Positions 53,965 through 63,988 are shown, counted from the first letter of the stretch. The stretch: 64,000 nt of DNA from Paenibacillus sp. FSL H7-0331 (GCF_001956045.1 NZ_MRTH01000005.1:124001-188000), one strand, 5' to 3'. Translations and numbers: made by a program. Notes: a model not told the origin generated them from the sequence alone.

Positions 53965-54885
53965 CTACGTAACTTTGGTAAACCTAATCTCATTAATTTG
54001 TTCTTTTGCTTTTGTAGCTGCCTCTGTTATGTATCTGTGCATTTCAGTTTCAGTTGTTTTTCTCCAATCATCTTTATCGTTCATATAAGAATAAATGATA
54101 CCCCTAGAGGACGATATAACTGCACCATTACCATTTTCATCAAAAAATACACTTGTATCCTCTGCTTTTCCCCCTTGTATCCCAAACCCAGGAACAAGGA
54201 ATATCGAATGAGGTAACATATTTCGTATCTTCTTTGCTTCCTCTGGATATGTAGCTCCAACAACTGCTCCAATAAATGAATACTTGTTGATTCCTATTGT
54301 CTCGCACGCCAACTTTTCAATTTCTTTAGCCATTTTGAAGTACAGCAATTCTCCATTCTCCAATTTAAGGTCTTGTATTTCATATGACGAGGGGTTAGAT
54401 GTCTTCAATAATAAAAACAACCCCTTATTATTCTCTTTTGCTGCTTCTATAAAAGGCATATATCCGTCACTGCCTAAAAAGGGATTAACTGTGACCATAT
54501 CACCCGAAATCGTTCCATTTCCTAAGAAAGCACGAGCATAAGCTGCAGAGGTTGAACCAATATCCCCTCTTTTTGCATCGTTAATGACGATTAATTCTTT
54601 TGAACGTGCATAGGTAATTGTTTTTTCCAAAGCCCTAATGCCGTAGCTGCCATATACCTCGTAATAGGCGAGCTGGGGTTTAACAGCTACTACTTGATTA
54701 GCAACAGCATCAATAATAATTTTATTAAACTCATATATGGCATTAGTTATGCTTTCGTTAGATGAAGAATTTACATTTTCCAGTAAAAAATCAGGAAAAA
54801 ACTTTATATCAGGATCTAACCCCACAACTAAAACACTATTCTTCTTTTTGCCTTCAACTATCAGTACATCTGCAAAATTGCCCAT
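53965..54885 (-). CDS. pyrF: Orotidine 5'-phosphate decarboxylase
   Basis: Decarboxylase of 306 residues that makes UMP from OMP. The active-site block is NDAKRGDIGSTS, with D103, K105 and D108, and substrate-binding VKPQLAYYE follows strand 3. Length and motif place it in the longer PyrF type (as in actinobacteria and Myxococcus) rather than the 240-residue type usual in Firmicute pyr operons. AGGGGGAG precedes the ATG. No other pyrimidine gene is near. The gene is clearly more AT-rich than its neighbours (many AAT, AAA and ATA codons), suggesting acquisition or a second copy. Confidence 0.88.
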   Translation of the reverse strand: MGNFADVLIVEGKKKNSVLVVGLDPDIKFFPDFLLENVNSSSNESITNAIYEFNKIIIDAVANQVVAVKPQLAYYEVYGSYGIRALEKTITYARSKELIVINDAKRGDIGSTSAAYARAFLGNGTISGDMVTVNPFLGSDGYMPFIEAAKENNKGLFLLLKTSNPSSYEIQDLKLENGELLYFKMAKEIEKLACETIGINKYSFIGAVVGATYPEEAKKIRNMLPHSIFLVPGFGIQGGKAEDTSVFFDENGNGAVISSSRGIIYSYMNDKDDWRKTTETEMHRYITEAATKAKEQINEIRFTKVT

Positions 54886-55232
54886 AATAAGTTCTCCCCC
54901 TAGTTTCTTTATTCATCGTCCAATATATATTAGCGTACTAGGTATAAATAAAAATAACTAAATTAAAATCAAAATATGACTTTAATTCATCTCCCCAACC
55001 ACATACTGAACCTGAAAGAATCCACTGCTTATAATTCGATAGGTCCTCTTTTAATAAATGAAACCTCTTCACACCTGAAAATTTCCTTTATTTTACCATA
55101 ATACATACTTATTGAATATAACTGCCCGGTAGTTGAGCGAAGACGAATTATCCACTATACAATACTGGGCGGCAAGGAAATGCCACAAATTTAGAACTTA
55201 CGACAAAGAAATAGTTCAAGTCACAGATAAAT
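54886..55232. other. AT-rich gap upstream of pyrF
   Basis: Contains the pyrF promoter region on the minus strand but no clear pair of promoter boxes. Repeats TGAGCGAAGAC (55134-55144) and GCAAGGAAATGC (55172-55183) match copies on the other side of pyrF. No coding potential is seen. Confidence 0.4.
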
Positions 55233-55277
55233 AACCGATCGAGATCCAGGCAGTATCCCTGGGTACGATCGGTTTTT
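55233..55277 (+). terminator. Rho-independent terminator-like hairpin
   Basis: Stem AACCGATCG/CGATCGGTT with inner CCAGG/CCTGG and a T6 tail. No plus-strand gene lies before it, so it may mark the end of a lost gene or an unannotated RNA. Confidence 0.75.
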
Positions 55278-55343
55278 TGTTTCCAGAGAATGAAGTAGCT
55301 GGGAGGGATCGCTGTATTTTATGAGATGAAAAAGCATCGAGAG

Positions 55344-55357
55344 TTAACTTTAGTTAA
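55344..55357. promoter_or_regulatory. Palindromic site TTAACT-TT-AGTTAA
   Basis: A perfect 6-2-6 palindrome 132 bases before the surface-protein gene; a possible operator. No matching promoter boxes were identified with confidence. Confidence 0.25.
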
Positions 55358-55489
55358 TAGTAGGACTCATTTCTATTTGCTAACATGGTCTGTGGTGTAA
55401 GGTTTTTCGGAGAATGAACAGACACGAACCAGGGCCAAGTTGGAATTCAAAGGTTGGCGGTTGGATGCAGACATATGGAGGAGAGAAGA

Positions 55490-58400
55490 ATGAAGCAATT
55501 AGGGAAGTTCTTACTTTGCTGGATACTCATTTTGGGCGGGTTTCCATTGTTCCCAGGGAATGTGGCGCATGCAGATGGTACGGTCGTTCCGCAAATAGCA
55601 GCAGGGTATTACCACAGTGTAGGGCTGATTAGTGATGGGACAGTATGGTCCTGGGGAAGGGGCGACATCGGACAACTGGGTAACGGGGAGACTGTGAGTC
55701 GAGCCGTTCCAAGGAAAGCAACGATCTCAGGCGGCGTGAAGTCGATTTCCGGAGGGGTACGAAGCAGCTTCGCGGTGTTAAACGACGAGAGCGTGGTGGC
55801 TTGGGGTTCAAACGGCAACGGTCAGTTGGGCGATGGCACGACAACAGATCGAACCATTCCTGTACAGGTGTCTGGTTTAAGTCATATTAAGGCGATCTCT
55901 GGAGGCGTTGCTTATCACACTCTTGCTCTGGATGGGGATGGTCAGGTATGGGCCTGGGGGAAGAATGATAATGGCCAACTTGGTGATGGGACGACAAGCC
56001 AACGGACAAGCCCTGTGCAGGTAAACGGTATAAACCATGTAACGGCTATCGCAGCAGGGGGATATTTCAGTCTTGCGCTTAAGGATGACGGTACGGTTTG
56101 GGCGTGGGGATGGAATGGTGAGGGCCAATTGGGAATAGGTACGACAGCTCAGCAGATTTCACCTATTCAGGTACCAGGTCTCAGCCATGTGACGGCAATC
56201 GCTGCAGGAGGTAATCATAGCCTCGCCCTGGATGCCGATGGGAAGGTTTGGGTCTGGGGACAGAATACTTATGGTGCAGTAGGCGATGGGACGAGAACGA
56301 ATCGAACGATTCCAGTGCAAATAGCCGGTCTAAGCAACGTGACGACCATAGCCGGAGGTGGTTTTCATAGTCTCGCCATAACAACCGACGGAAGCGTGTG
56401 GACCTGGGGGTATAATAACTATGGCCAACTGGGAGATGGGACGACAACCCAACGTAATTCACCCGTGAAGGTGCCCGGTCTAAGCAAGATGAAGGCGGTT
56501 GCCGGAGGGGGCTTTCACAGCTACGCGATGAAAAGCGATGGTACGGTCTGGTCATGGGGCTTTAACGGCAGTGGCGAACTGGGTGACAATACTTCAACGA
56601 CTCGCTTGTCGCCCGTGCAAAATAAGGCAGTGATGGATGCGACAGCTCCAACCCTAAGCAGCGGAGTGATCACTGCATCCTCCTTGACTTCCACGAGTGC
56701 TGCTTTGAATTGGACGAAAGCAGCGGATAACATGAGTGAGCAGAATGCTCTGCAATATATGGTATACCGCTCTGTGAGCAGCAACATCCAAACGGTAAGC
56801 GATATGGAAAGAAAAGGAACGGCACTAGGTACCTATACTGAGGATATAGGAAGATTGGATGTAACGGGATTGCAGCCCGGCACGACCTACTACTTCAACA
56901 TCATTGTCAAAGATCTCGTAGGTTATAAGAGCGCCTATACGATGCAGACGGTCACTACAAATTCAACCTACACCGTGACCTATAGCGCCAACGGCGGCAC
57001 AGGAGGAAACGTACCGACTGACAGCAAAGCTTATGCGCAAGGAGTGACGGTAGCCGTATATGGCAACACGGGGAACCTGAGCAGGCCGGGATACACCTTC
57101 GCAGGGTGGAACACACGGGCGGATGGAAGTGGAACAGGTTATGTTGCTGACGCGACATTCGGCATGGGTACATCCAATGTTACGCTGTATGCGCAGTGGA
57201 CGGCCATTCCGATTAACACCTACACCGTGTCCTATAGTGCCAACGGTGGAACAGGAGGAAGCGTTCTGACCGACAGCAAAGCTTATGAGCAGGGAGTAAC
57301 GGTTATCGTATATGGCAACACGGGAAACTTAAGCAGACCGGGGTACATCTTCGCAGGGTGGAATACACAAGCGGATGGAAGAGGAATGGGTTATGTTGCT
57401 AATGCGACATTTGGCATGGGTACGTCCAATGTCATACTATACGCTATGTGGACGGAAGCAGCGGATACGACCGTACCCACGGTAATCAACTATGCACCCA
57501 ATAATCATGCAGTCGGGGTGAGGGTTGATGCGAGTTTCGTATTGGCCTTCAGCGAGAACGTAACGGCGGTTGCTGGCAGAAACATCATGATCAAGAAGGT
57601 GCTGGACAATAGTCTCGTTGAGACGATTGCAGCAACCGATACATCGAAGGTTAACGTATCGGGGTATACGGTTACGGTCCATCCAACAGCGAATTTATCC
57701 TTTAATACCGCATATTACGTGCAAATCGACGAAGGTGCGTTCAAAGACATAACGGGTAATCGCTTTGCAGGTGTTGACGATGCAGCAGCTTGGAGCTTTA
57801 CTACAGAGGTAGGACCGGACACAACCACACCCAGCAGTGATGCGACTTTAATCGCTTTGAATATATATGCAGGTACGAATCAGATAGCAGTCAGTCCGGT
57901 GCTAACAAGAGGTACGACGGAATATACAGCGAGTTTGACGAATAACATGTCGTCGGTTACTGTGGCCGCGGCGGTTTACGAAAGTCATGCCAGTATGACG
58001 GCAAATGTGTACGACAACGCCAATGCACTTGTACTTGATAAGGTTAGCCTGACAAGTGGACAGTCAAGTGATCCGTTACCAATGAGCGTGGGCAGCAACC
58101 GGATCGAACTGGTTGTAACCGCGCAGGATAGCACGACAAAGAAGTACACGGTGACGGTATTTCGGGCGGGTTCATCGGCTGGAGGTTCGCCAGGAGACTC
58201 GTCCGACGGTGGATCATCAGGCGATTCGTCCGATAGTTCATCCAGCACCCCATCTGATGGAATGGAGCAGAGCATGCAGGAAACGCAAACGGGTTTGGGG
58301 GTGACTGTGAGTGGTCAGCTTCAGGACCGGATGGCGAAATTCTCGATCACAAAGGAAAACGGGCAAACCGTAATGACTGTGAAAGTGGATTCGGATAAAT

Positions 58401-59557
58401 TAAGAGCGCAGCTTGACAAAGAGGGAGAACAGCCTGTTGTCGTTATTTCAGTGACACAAATAGTCGACAAGGTTGCTGCAGTACTAACCGGGGACCTGGT
58501 GAAAGCTTTGGAGAAGAAGCAGGCTCTACTGGAAGTCCAAACGCCCAATGGGAATTATAAGCTGCCGGCAATGGAAATCCAAATCGATCAATTATCGAAG
58601 AAGTTGGGAGAGCAAGTATCGCTAGCTGCTATTGAGATCCATGTGGATATAGCCAGGAGCGATAACGACAAGGTCCGACTCATCAATAACACGGCAAATC
58701 AAGGGCGATTTACCGTTGTTGTTCCACCTATCGACTTTATGGTCACGGCCTTGTATAACGGTAAATCGATCGAAGTGGGCACGTTTAGTTCCTATGTGGA
58801 GCGGGAAATTCCACTGCCGGATAGTGTGAGTGCGAGAGAAATCTCAACTGCCGTGGTATTGGAAGCAGACGGAACGCTCCGTCACGTGCCAACACGTGTT
58901 GGGGCTCGCGACGGGAACCGTGTTGCGGTTATTAGCAGCCTGACCAATAGTACCTATTCGCTTATTTGGCATCCGATGACGATTACGGACCTCGAAGGAC
59001 ATTGGGCGAAAGAGGCAGTGAACAACTTGGCGTCGAGCCTGATCGTGAGTGGAATAGATGGAATCCACTACAGACCGGATGCAGCCATTTCCCGCGCCGA
59101 GTTTGCGGCAATTATCATACGGGGACTCGGTTTACCCGAGAACGGAAAAATCACTGCTTTTACGGATCTATTGTCCACAGATTGGTATGTGGGTGCGGTA
59201 ACCAAAGCGCATGAGTACGGAATCATCGATGGATACGCAGATGGGACATTCGGTCCGACAAAAACGATCACACGTGAAGAAGCACTGACTATGATCGCTC
59301 GCGCAATGAGGCTCGTTGGACTTGAAGATAGCGTAAGTGCTGCAGAGACAGAAACCATACTATCCAGATTTGCGGACAACGCAGCGATTGGCGAATGGTC
59401 CAAACGAGCGGTTGCTGCAGCCGTGAAGGGTCAATTAGTCAGAGGCTCCGAAACCGGATTGATGCCGAAAAACGAAATGACAAGAGCGGAAACGGCGGCA
59501 ATTATTCAGCGGATGCTGGAAACGGCCAATTTAATCGATAGTAAATTTACCCAATAA
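55490..59557 (+). CDS. S-layer-anchored surface protein with RCC1 propeller
   Basis: Exported protein of 1355 residues. Signal peptide about 1-28; seven RCC1 repeats about 30-380 (pattern HSLALDxDGxVWxWGxNxxGQLGDGT) that should form a seven-bladed propeller; FN3-like domain about 383-493; two InlB-type repeats about 493-575 and 577-655 (SRPGYTFAGWNTRADGSGTG); Big_5 Ig domain about 658-773; cadherin-like beta sandwich about 782-892; Ser/Gly/Asp linker about 893-933; an unassigned beta-rich region about 933-1160; three SLH modules about 1162-1355 that bind pyruvylated wall polymer. GGAGGAG precedes the ATG at 55490. No enzymatic site is visible; adhesion or carbohydrate binding is likely. Confidence 0.88.
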   Translation: MKQLGKFLLCWILILGGFPLFPGNVAHADGTVVPQIAAGYYHSVGLISDGTVWSWGRGDIGQLGNGETVSRAVPRKATISGGVKSISGGVRSSFAVLNDESVVAWGSNGNGQLGDGTTTDRTIPVQVSGLSHIKAISGGVAYHTLALDGDGQVWAWGKNDNGQLGDGTTSQRTSPVQVNGINHVTAIAAGGYFSLALKDDGTVWAWGWNGEGQLGIGTTAQQISPIQVPGLSHVTAIAAGGNHSLALDADGKVWVWGQNTYGAVGDGTRTNRTIPVQIAGLSNVTTIAGGGFHSLAITTDGSVWTWGYNNYGQLGDGTTTQRNSPVKVPGLSKMKAVAGGGFHSYAMKSDGTVWSWGFNGSGELGDNTSTTRLSPVQNKAVMDATAPTLSSGVITASSLTSTSAALNWTKAADNMSEQNALQYMVYRSVSSNIQTVSDMERKGTALGTYTEDIGRLDVTGLQPGTTYYFNIIVKDLVGYKSAYTMQTVTTNSTYTVTYSANGGTGGNVPTDSKAYAQGVTVAVYGNTGNLSRPGYTFAGWNTRADGSGTGYVADATFGMGTSNVTLYAQWTAIPINTYTVSYSANGGTGGSVLTDSKAYEQGVTVIVYGNTGNLSRPGYIFAGWNTQADGRGMGYVANATFGMGTSNVILYAMWTEAADTTVPTVINYAPNNHAVGVRVDASFVLAFSENVTAVAGRNIMIKKVLDNSLVETIAATDTSKVNVSGYTVTVHPTANLSFNTAYYVQIDEGAFKDITGNRFAGVDDAAAWSFTTEVGPDTTTPSSDATLIALNIYAGTNQIAVSPVLTRGTTEYTASLTNNMSSVTVAAAVYESHASMTANVYDNANALVLDKVSLTSGQSSDPLPMSVGSNRIELVVTAQDSTTKKYTVTVFRAGSSAGGSPGDSSDGGSSGDSSDSSSSTPSDGMEQSMQETQTGLGVTVSGQLQDRMAKFSITKENGQTVMTVKVDSDKLRAQLDKEGEQPVVVISVTQIVDKVAAVLTGDLVKALEKKQALLEVQTPNGNYKLPAMEIQIDQLSKKLGEQVSLAAIEIHVDIARSDNDKVRLINNTANQGRFTVVVPPIDFMVTALYNGKSIEVGTFSSYVEREIPLPDSVSAREISTAVVLEADGTLRHVPTRVGARDGNRVAVISSLTNSTYSLIWHPMTITDLEGHWAKEAVNNLASSLIVSGIDGIHYRPDAAISRAEFAAIIIRGLGLPENGKITAFTDLLSTDWYVGAVTKAHEYGIIDGYADGTFGPTKTITREEALTMIARAMRLVGLEDSVSAAETETILSRFADNAAIGEWSKRAVAAAVKGQLVRGSETGLMPKNEMTRAETAAIIQRMLETANLIDSKFTQ

Positions 59558-59570
59558 CCAACTTATCACG

Positions 59571-59616
59571 GGGCTATTCCTGAGTAGAAGTACTTACACA
59601 GGGAAGCTCTTTTTCT
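59571..59616 (+). terminator. Rho-independent terminator
   Basis: Imperfect stem GGGCTaTTCCTG/CAGGgAAGCTC followed by TTTTTC. It ends the surface-protein gene. A TATAAT box at 59658-59663 could belong to the thyA promoter, but its -35 is unclear. Confidence 0.7.
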
Positions 59617-59709
59617 TTATTAATCAGCGTTGGATTTTCAATTTTAGAAATAATGAATATAATAAGAGGAAGTAGTAAGGTGCAAGCAATCAATCATACG
59701 AGGTGAATC

Positions 59710-60504
59710 ATGAAAGCTTATTTAGATCTTCTTAGGGATGTTTTAGATAACGGTGCACAGAAGGGGGATCGTACGGGTACAGGGACGATTTCCGTTTTTG
59801 GAAGACAGATGCGAATTAATCTTCAAGAAGGTTTCCCGCTCTTAACGACAAAGAAGCTTCATATCAAATCCATTGTTCATGAACTGTTGTGGTTTTTAAG
59901 CGGCAATACGAATATCAAGTATTTACGTGACAATGGTGTGAGGATTTGGGACGAATGGGCTGACGAAGAAGGAAATCTCGGTCGGGTCTATGGTGCTCAG
60001 TGGAGAACATGGCTTGGTCCTAATGGACAAGTTGTTGATCAGATTACGAATGTGATTGGGCAAATTAAAAGCAATCCGGATTCGCGTAGACATTTGGTGA
60101 GCGCATGGAATCCTGCAGAAGTCGATGGTATGGCTTTGCCGCCCTGCCATTATGCTTTTCAGTTTTATGTAACGAACGGCAAGCTGTCGTGCATGTTTCA
60201 GATGAGATCGATCGACACGTTTTTGGGGCTCCCCTTTAATTTGGCGTCGTACGCACTGCTAACCCATATGATTGCGCAGCAGTGTGATCTGGAAGTCGGG
60301 GATTTAATCTGGACGGGCGGCGATACACATATTTACTTGAACCATTTGGAGCAGGTTGAGCTGCAGTTAACTCGAGAGCCGTTCCCGCTGCCAACACTTC
60401 ATATCAAAAGAAAACCCGATTCGATCTTCGACTATACGTTTGAGGATTTTGAATTTGTCAGCTATCAGGCACATCCGGGGATCAAGGCCATTATCGCAGT
60501 TTAA
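59710..60504 (+). CDS. thyA: Thymidylate synthase
   Basis: ThyA of 264 residues, the same length as the Escherichia coli enzyme. It methylates dUMP with methylenetetrahydrofolate. Catalytic Cys146 stands in [13 protein letters not shown]21 (GDRTGTGT), the [10 protein letters not shown] block (126-135) and the C-terminal IKAIIAV are all in place. CGAGGTG precedes the ATG by 6 bases. The dihydrofolate reductase gene follows after 32 bases, the common thyA-folA pairing, since ThyA produces dihydrofolate. Confidence 0.97.
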   Translation: MKAYLDLLRDVLDNGAQKGDRTGTGTISVFGRQMRINLQEGFPLLTTKKLHIKSIVHELLWFLSGNTNIKYLRDNGVRIWDEWADEEGNLGRVYGAQWRTWLGPNGQVVDQITNVIGQIKSNPDSRRHLVSAWNPAEVDGMALPPCHYAFQFYVTNGKLSCMFQMRSIDTFLGLPFNLASYALLTHMIAQQCDLEVGDLIWTGGDTHIYLNHLEQVELQLTREPFPLPTLHIKRKPDSIFDYTFEDFEFVSYQAHPGIKAIIAV

Positions 60505-60536
60505 GCTTAGCTGCCAATCGAACAAGGGGGATCATC

Positions 60537-61061
60537 ATGACCATATCCTATATTTTCGCAATGGATGAAGCAAGAGGTTTTGGCAAGGATAACCGGATGC
60601 CATGGTATTTACCGGCGGATTTTGCTTATTTCAAAAGAACGACTCTGGAGCATACGATTCTAATGGGACGCAAAACGTTCGAATCGATTGGCAATAAGCC
60701 TTTGCCCAAGCGGCACAACGTGATTTTGACCAGAGACGAGGACTACACTGCAGAGGGCTGTGATATTGTCCATTCGGTCGAAGAAGCGTTGGAGCGCTTT
60801 GGACACGGCGGAAGCTGGGAAGGCAAGGAGCTGTTCGTCATCGGCGGTGTTGAGGTATTCAAGTTATTCATGCCGCATGTGGACCGAATGTATATCACAG
60901 AAATTGCTCATCGCTTTGAAGTCGATACGTACTTCCCTGAGATCAATGAAGCCGAGTGGCGAGAAGTCGCCAGAGAAGCCGGAGTCACAGATGAAAAAAA
61001 TGTGTACAAGCACGATTATGTCATCTATGAGCGTATCCAACCGGCGGGCGAACGGAGTTGA
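60537..61061 (+). CDS. folA: Dihydrofolate reductase
   Basis: DHFR of 174 residues, slightly longer than the usual 160. It regenerates tetrahydrofolate with NADPH. Visible are GFGKDNRMPWYLPADFAYFK with the acidic catalytic D28, LMGRKTFESIG for NADPH, and FVIGGVEVFKLF. AAGGGGG lies 8 bases before the ATG. It forms an operon with thyA and probably with the exoprotein gene that starts 4 bases after its stop. Confidence 0.96.
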   Translation: MTISYIFAMDEARGFGKDNRMPWYLPADFAYFKRTTLEHTILMGRKTFESIGNKPLPKRHNVILTRDEDYTAEGCDIVHSVEEALERFGHGGSWEGKELFVIGGVEVFKLFMPHVDRMYITEIAHRFEVDTYFPEINEAEWREVAREAGVTDEKNVYKHDYVIYERIQPAGERS

Positions 61062-61065
61062 TCAT

Positions 61066-62523
61066 ATGAAGAAGCTCTGGGGCAAGCAAGCTGCCGCGGC
61101 AGCGATCGCTGTTCTTATGTTGGGCTGGATAGCTCCAGATCCAACAGCCGCGGCTAGCGGTTCTTTACCGCTGCAATCAACCGTTGTTCAGGCAAACGGT
61201 AAAAGCTTTACGATACAATGGACGACAATCGATCTGTCGGACCCGCATCTTCGTGTGATGCCGGCAACAGCGGCAGAGGGGATTGGTCATGTGGAAAGCT
61301 TCTCAGCCATGATTGATCACAGTGGCGCTGTGGCGGCCATTAACGGAACCTTTTTCGATGCGTATGAGCAGGACGAGAGTTTAAGGCATCCGAATGGCTT
61401 ACTTGTGGAGTCCGGCAGCTTTGTACGGTCGGGTGACAATGTATCGCTCGGTATCCGCACAGATAAGTCAGCGTTGATTCATCGACTGGAGACCGCTCTT
61501 ACATTCAAAGTCAAGCATAACAAAAGTGTATATACCGTATCGCCATGGGGAACGAACACTTATTATGGTGATGAAGATTTGGATCAGGTGGTCGCGTATA
61601 CCCGCCATTTTGCCGAAAGGATTGATCGGACGGGCGGGATGAAGGTTATCATCGAAAACGGGCGGATTACGAAGATGACCGAGCAATCAGCCGACGTTCC
61701 TGAGCAGGGTTATGTGATCTTCGTAGGGCATTCCAGCAATAATGACAAGAACCTGTTGCCGCATCTTCACGAGGGTGATGAGGTGGAGGTCGAGGCGCTC
61801 ATCGTGGATGGGAACAGCGGAGTCACGGAAAGCTTGCCACAATCGTGGGACACGGCTATGGGTGTGGGACCAAAGCTGGTGACCGATGGACAGGTTGATA
61901 TCGATTATGCGAGAGATGGCTTCGATGATCCGAGAATTACAAGTACAGCCAATACTCGCAGCTTTGTCGGTATAGACGGGAATGGCCATCTGCTGATGGG
62001 GACACTCTCAGCGGCGACGGTTGCAGATATGGCACAGGCACTTGTCCAGCTTGGTTTGAGAGAGGCAATGAACATGGATGGCGGCGCCAGCTCTGGCTTG
62101 TATGTCGAAGGGGCTATGAAGCGTACACCTGGAAGATTGCTGAGTAATGCTCTGATCGTGAAGCGTTATGAGGACCCACAGGTTCAGGTGTCCGTGAACG
62201 GAAGCTTCGTGCATGAATTTCGTGGCTTCATTAAGAAGGATGTGACGATGGTACCGTTTCGCGGCATTTTTGAACGGATTGGTGCGGACTTCCATTGGAA
62301 TGAGCAAGAACGGGTGTTGACGTCCAAACGTGGCTCCATCGAGCTCGTGCTCCGGCCGGATGTGCCTGAAGCGACAGTGAATGGCAAGTCTATCCAGCTC
62401 GATCAGGCGCCGACTATTGTGGACGGACATATTTATATTCCGCTTCGCTTTGTCGGGGAGACGCTCGGAGCGAAGGTTGGCTGGGATCAGGGGCTGTATC
62501 GCGCTACCTTGGATCTGAAGTAA
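61066..62523 (+). CDS. Secreted phosphodiester glycosidase family protein with stalk domain
   Basis: Exported protein of 485 residues. Signal peptide about 1-31; NAGPA/PDGP domain about 75-365 with AAINGTFFDAY and EAMNMDGGASSGLYV, the typical family blocks; then a copper-amine-oxidase-N-type domain about 373-485 (FVHEFRGFIKKDVTMVPFRG, YIPLRFVGETLGAKVGWD), common on Paenibacillus exoproteins. The PDGP family cleaves GlcNAc-phosphodiester bonds and related linkages, so wall polymer or exopolysaccharide is a likely target. The start is set by a CGGAG site and by the signal peptide. Confidence 0.87.
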   Translation: MKKLWGKQAAAAAIAVLMLGWIAPDPTAAASGSLPLQSTVVQANGKSFTIQWTTIDLSDPHLRVMPATAAEGIGHVESFSAMIDHSGAVAAINGTFFDAYEQDESLRHPNGLLVESGSFVRSGDNVSLGIRTDKSALIHRLETALTFKVKHNKSVYTVSPWGTNTYYGDEDLDQVVAYTRHFAERIDRTGGMKVIIENGRITKMTEQSADVPEQGYVIFVGHSSNNDKNLLPHLHEGDEVEVEALIVDGNSGVTESLPQSWDTAMGVGPKLVTDGQVDIDYARDGFDDPRITSTANTRSFVGIDGNGHLLMGTLSAATVADMAQALVQLGLREAMNMDGGASSGLYVEGAMKRTPGRLLSNALIVKRYEDPQVQVSVNGSFVHEFRGFIKKDVTMVPFRGIFERIGADFHWNEQERVLTSKRGSIELVLRPDVPEATVNGKSIQLDQAPTIVDGHIYIPLRFVGETLGAKVGWDQGLYRATLDLK

Positions 62524-62620
62524 GTGCAAGGAATGCCAATGCTGACAAAAGCCAAGGAATGAATACAGCGATTTTGGCGCATCTTATGGGAGAAGTAACC
62601 ACTGAAAGGATGTGCCCATA

Positions 62621-62938
62621 ATGACTGAAGTCAATCAGCACCAGATGCCCCTGCGGCATGTAATCGACAATGCGGAGAAGGCAATTCAGGTTGCCAAGGA
62701 TGCAGAAATGGCGGTACGCCACGCACAGATTGATTCCAATCCGCAGAAGCTGGCTAGCTCTATCGATCAGTTGGAGACGGCAATGCGTACTGTGCAGCAG
62801 GCACAAAGCCAGATCCATATGCAGGAAATTGAGCCTAACCAGCAGGTGCTTAAGCAGGTTCAGGAGCAGCTGACGCAAGCCGAGCAAAGTCTGGATGTAG
62901 TCCTTGGGAATTCAGAACAGCCCAAGCAGATGCGTTAA
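62621..62938 (+). CDS. Small helical protein, Gln/Ala-rich
   Basis: A 105-residue protein, nearly all predicted helix with heptad-like spacing (AEKAIQVAKDAEMAVRHAQI, later VLKQVQEQLTQAEQSLDVVL), suggesting a coiled-coil bundle. No signal peptide, Cys or membrane segment. GAAAGGA lies 10 bases before the ATG. I recognise no family; the regular AxxA pattern and Gln content recall small spore-associated or stress proteins, but this is a guess. Followed by a hairpin at 63018. Confidence 0.65.
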   Translation: MTEVNQHQMPLRHVIDNAEKAIQVAKDAEMAVRHAQIDSNPQKLASSIDQLETAMRTVQQAQSQIHMQEIEPNQQVLKQVQEQLTQAEQSLDVVLGNSEQPKQMR

Positions 62939-63017
62939 TCCGCATAGAAGAACGTTGTCAATCTGATCAGGGAGGGCGGCGGTTGATCCTCAGCTGCCGC
63001 ATCTCATTATGTATCCG

Positions 63018-63053
63018 CCCGAGAACACCGTCAATTTGGTGGTGTTCTCGGGC
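63018..63053 (+). terminator. Terminator-like hairpin
   Basis: A 12-bp perfect stem CCCGAGAACACC/GGTGTTCTCGGG with an 11-base loop, but only a weak T tail (CTGTTTG). Likely a terminator for the small helical protein gene. Confidence 0.6.
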
Positions 63054-63190
63054 TGTTTGACAATCTTTGTCGCAGCCGAAATTATATGTTAACATTATGA
63101 CTACTTGCTGCATACGTATGGAAGATGTTTTATGCCTAAAGGGGCCGCTCACAAGGGGGCACCGAGAATTGTACTTGATGAGGTGAAGCT

Positions 63191-63937
63191 ATGATAATAA
63201 TAAAAAGCAAGCAGGAAATAGCTCAAATGAGAGAAGCCGGACTTATACTTGCACGCTGCCATCAGGAGATAGCCAAACGAATCAAGCCGGGAGTGACATC
63301 TTGGGAAATCGATCAGTTTGTCGAGAAGTTCCTTCAGGAGAATGGCGCCACACCTGAGCAAAAAGGCTTTCACGGATACGAGTACGCTACCTGCGCATCC
63401 GTTAATGATGTCATTTGCCACGGATTTCCCAAAAAAGAGCCGCTCCGTGATGGCGATATCGTCACCATCGATATGGTCGTTAATCTCGATGGATGGTTAG
63501 CCGATTCGGCATGGAGCTACAAGGTAGGCAATGTATCCGCAACAGCGGATAAGCTGCTGAGAGTAACCAAGGAAAGCCTGATGCGAGGTATTGAGCAAGC
63601 AAGAATCGGCAACCGTATGGGTGATGTGGGATATGCCATCCAATCCTATGCAGAAGCCGAGGGCTTCTCGGTTGTGCGTGATTTTGTCGGTCACGGGATC
63701 GGGCAATCCATGCATGAAGAACCACAGGTTCCTCATTATGGACATCAGGGCAAAGGGATTCGATTTACGGAGGGTATGGTCATTACGATTGAACCGATGA
63801 TTAATGAGTTTGCTTACCAATCGAAGACTGATCCCGATGGATGGACTGCGAGAACGTTGGATGGCGGTCTATCTGCTCAGTACGAACACACGATTGCGAT
63901 TACGAGTGAAGGACCGATTATATTAACACAACTTTAA
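63191..63937 (+). CDS. map: Type I methionine aminopeptidase
   Basis: MetAP of 248 residues that removes the N-terminal Met from nascent proteins. The five metal ligands are all visible: D94 (VTIDMVV), D105 (LADSAWSY), H168 (FVGHGIG), E201 (VITIEPMI) and E232 (QYEHTIAIT), plus H77 (ICHGFPKKE) in the active site. There is no SH3-binding zinc-finger extension. GAGGTG stands 6 bases before the ATG. Unlike the copy inside ribosomal-protein operons (adk-map-infA), this one is solitary, so it is probably an additional MetAP. Terminator directly downstream. Confidence 0.95.
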   Translation: MIIIKSKQEIAQMREAGLILARCHQEIAKRIKPGVTSWEIDQFVEKFLQENGATPEQKGFHGYEYATCASVNDVICHGFPKKEPLRDGDIVTIDMVVNLDGWLADSAWSYKVGNVSATADKLLRVTKESLMRGIEQARIGNRMGDVGYAIQSYAEAEGFSVVRDFVGHGIGQSMHEEPQVPHYGHQGKGIRFTEGMVITIEPMINEFAYQSKTDPDGWTARTLDGGLSAQYEHTIAITSEGPIILTQL

Positions 63938-63945
63938 CAGAATAG

Positions 63946-63988
63946 GCTGTGCTTGAGTCAAAAAAGACCAGAGCACAGCTTCTTTTTT
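63946..63988 (+). terminator. Rho-independent terminator
   Basis: Stem GCTGTGCT/AGCACAGC with an 18-base loop and TTCTTTTTT tail, 9 bases after the map stop codon. Confidence 0.88.
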
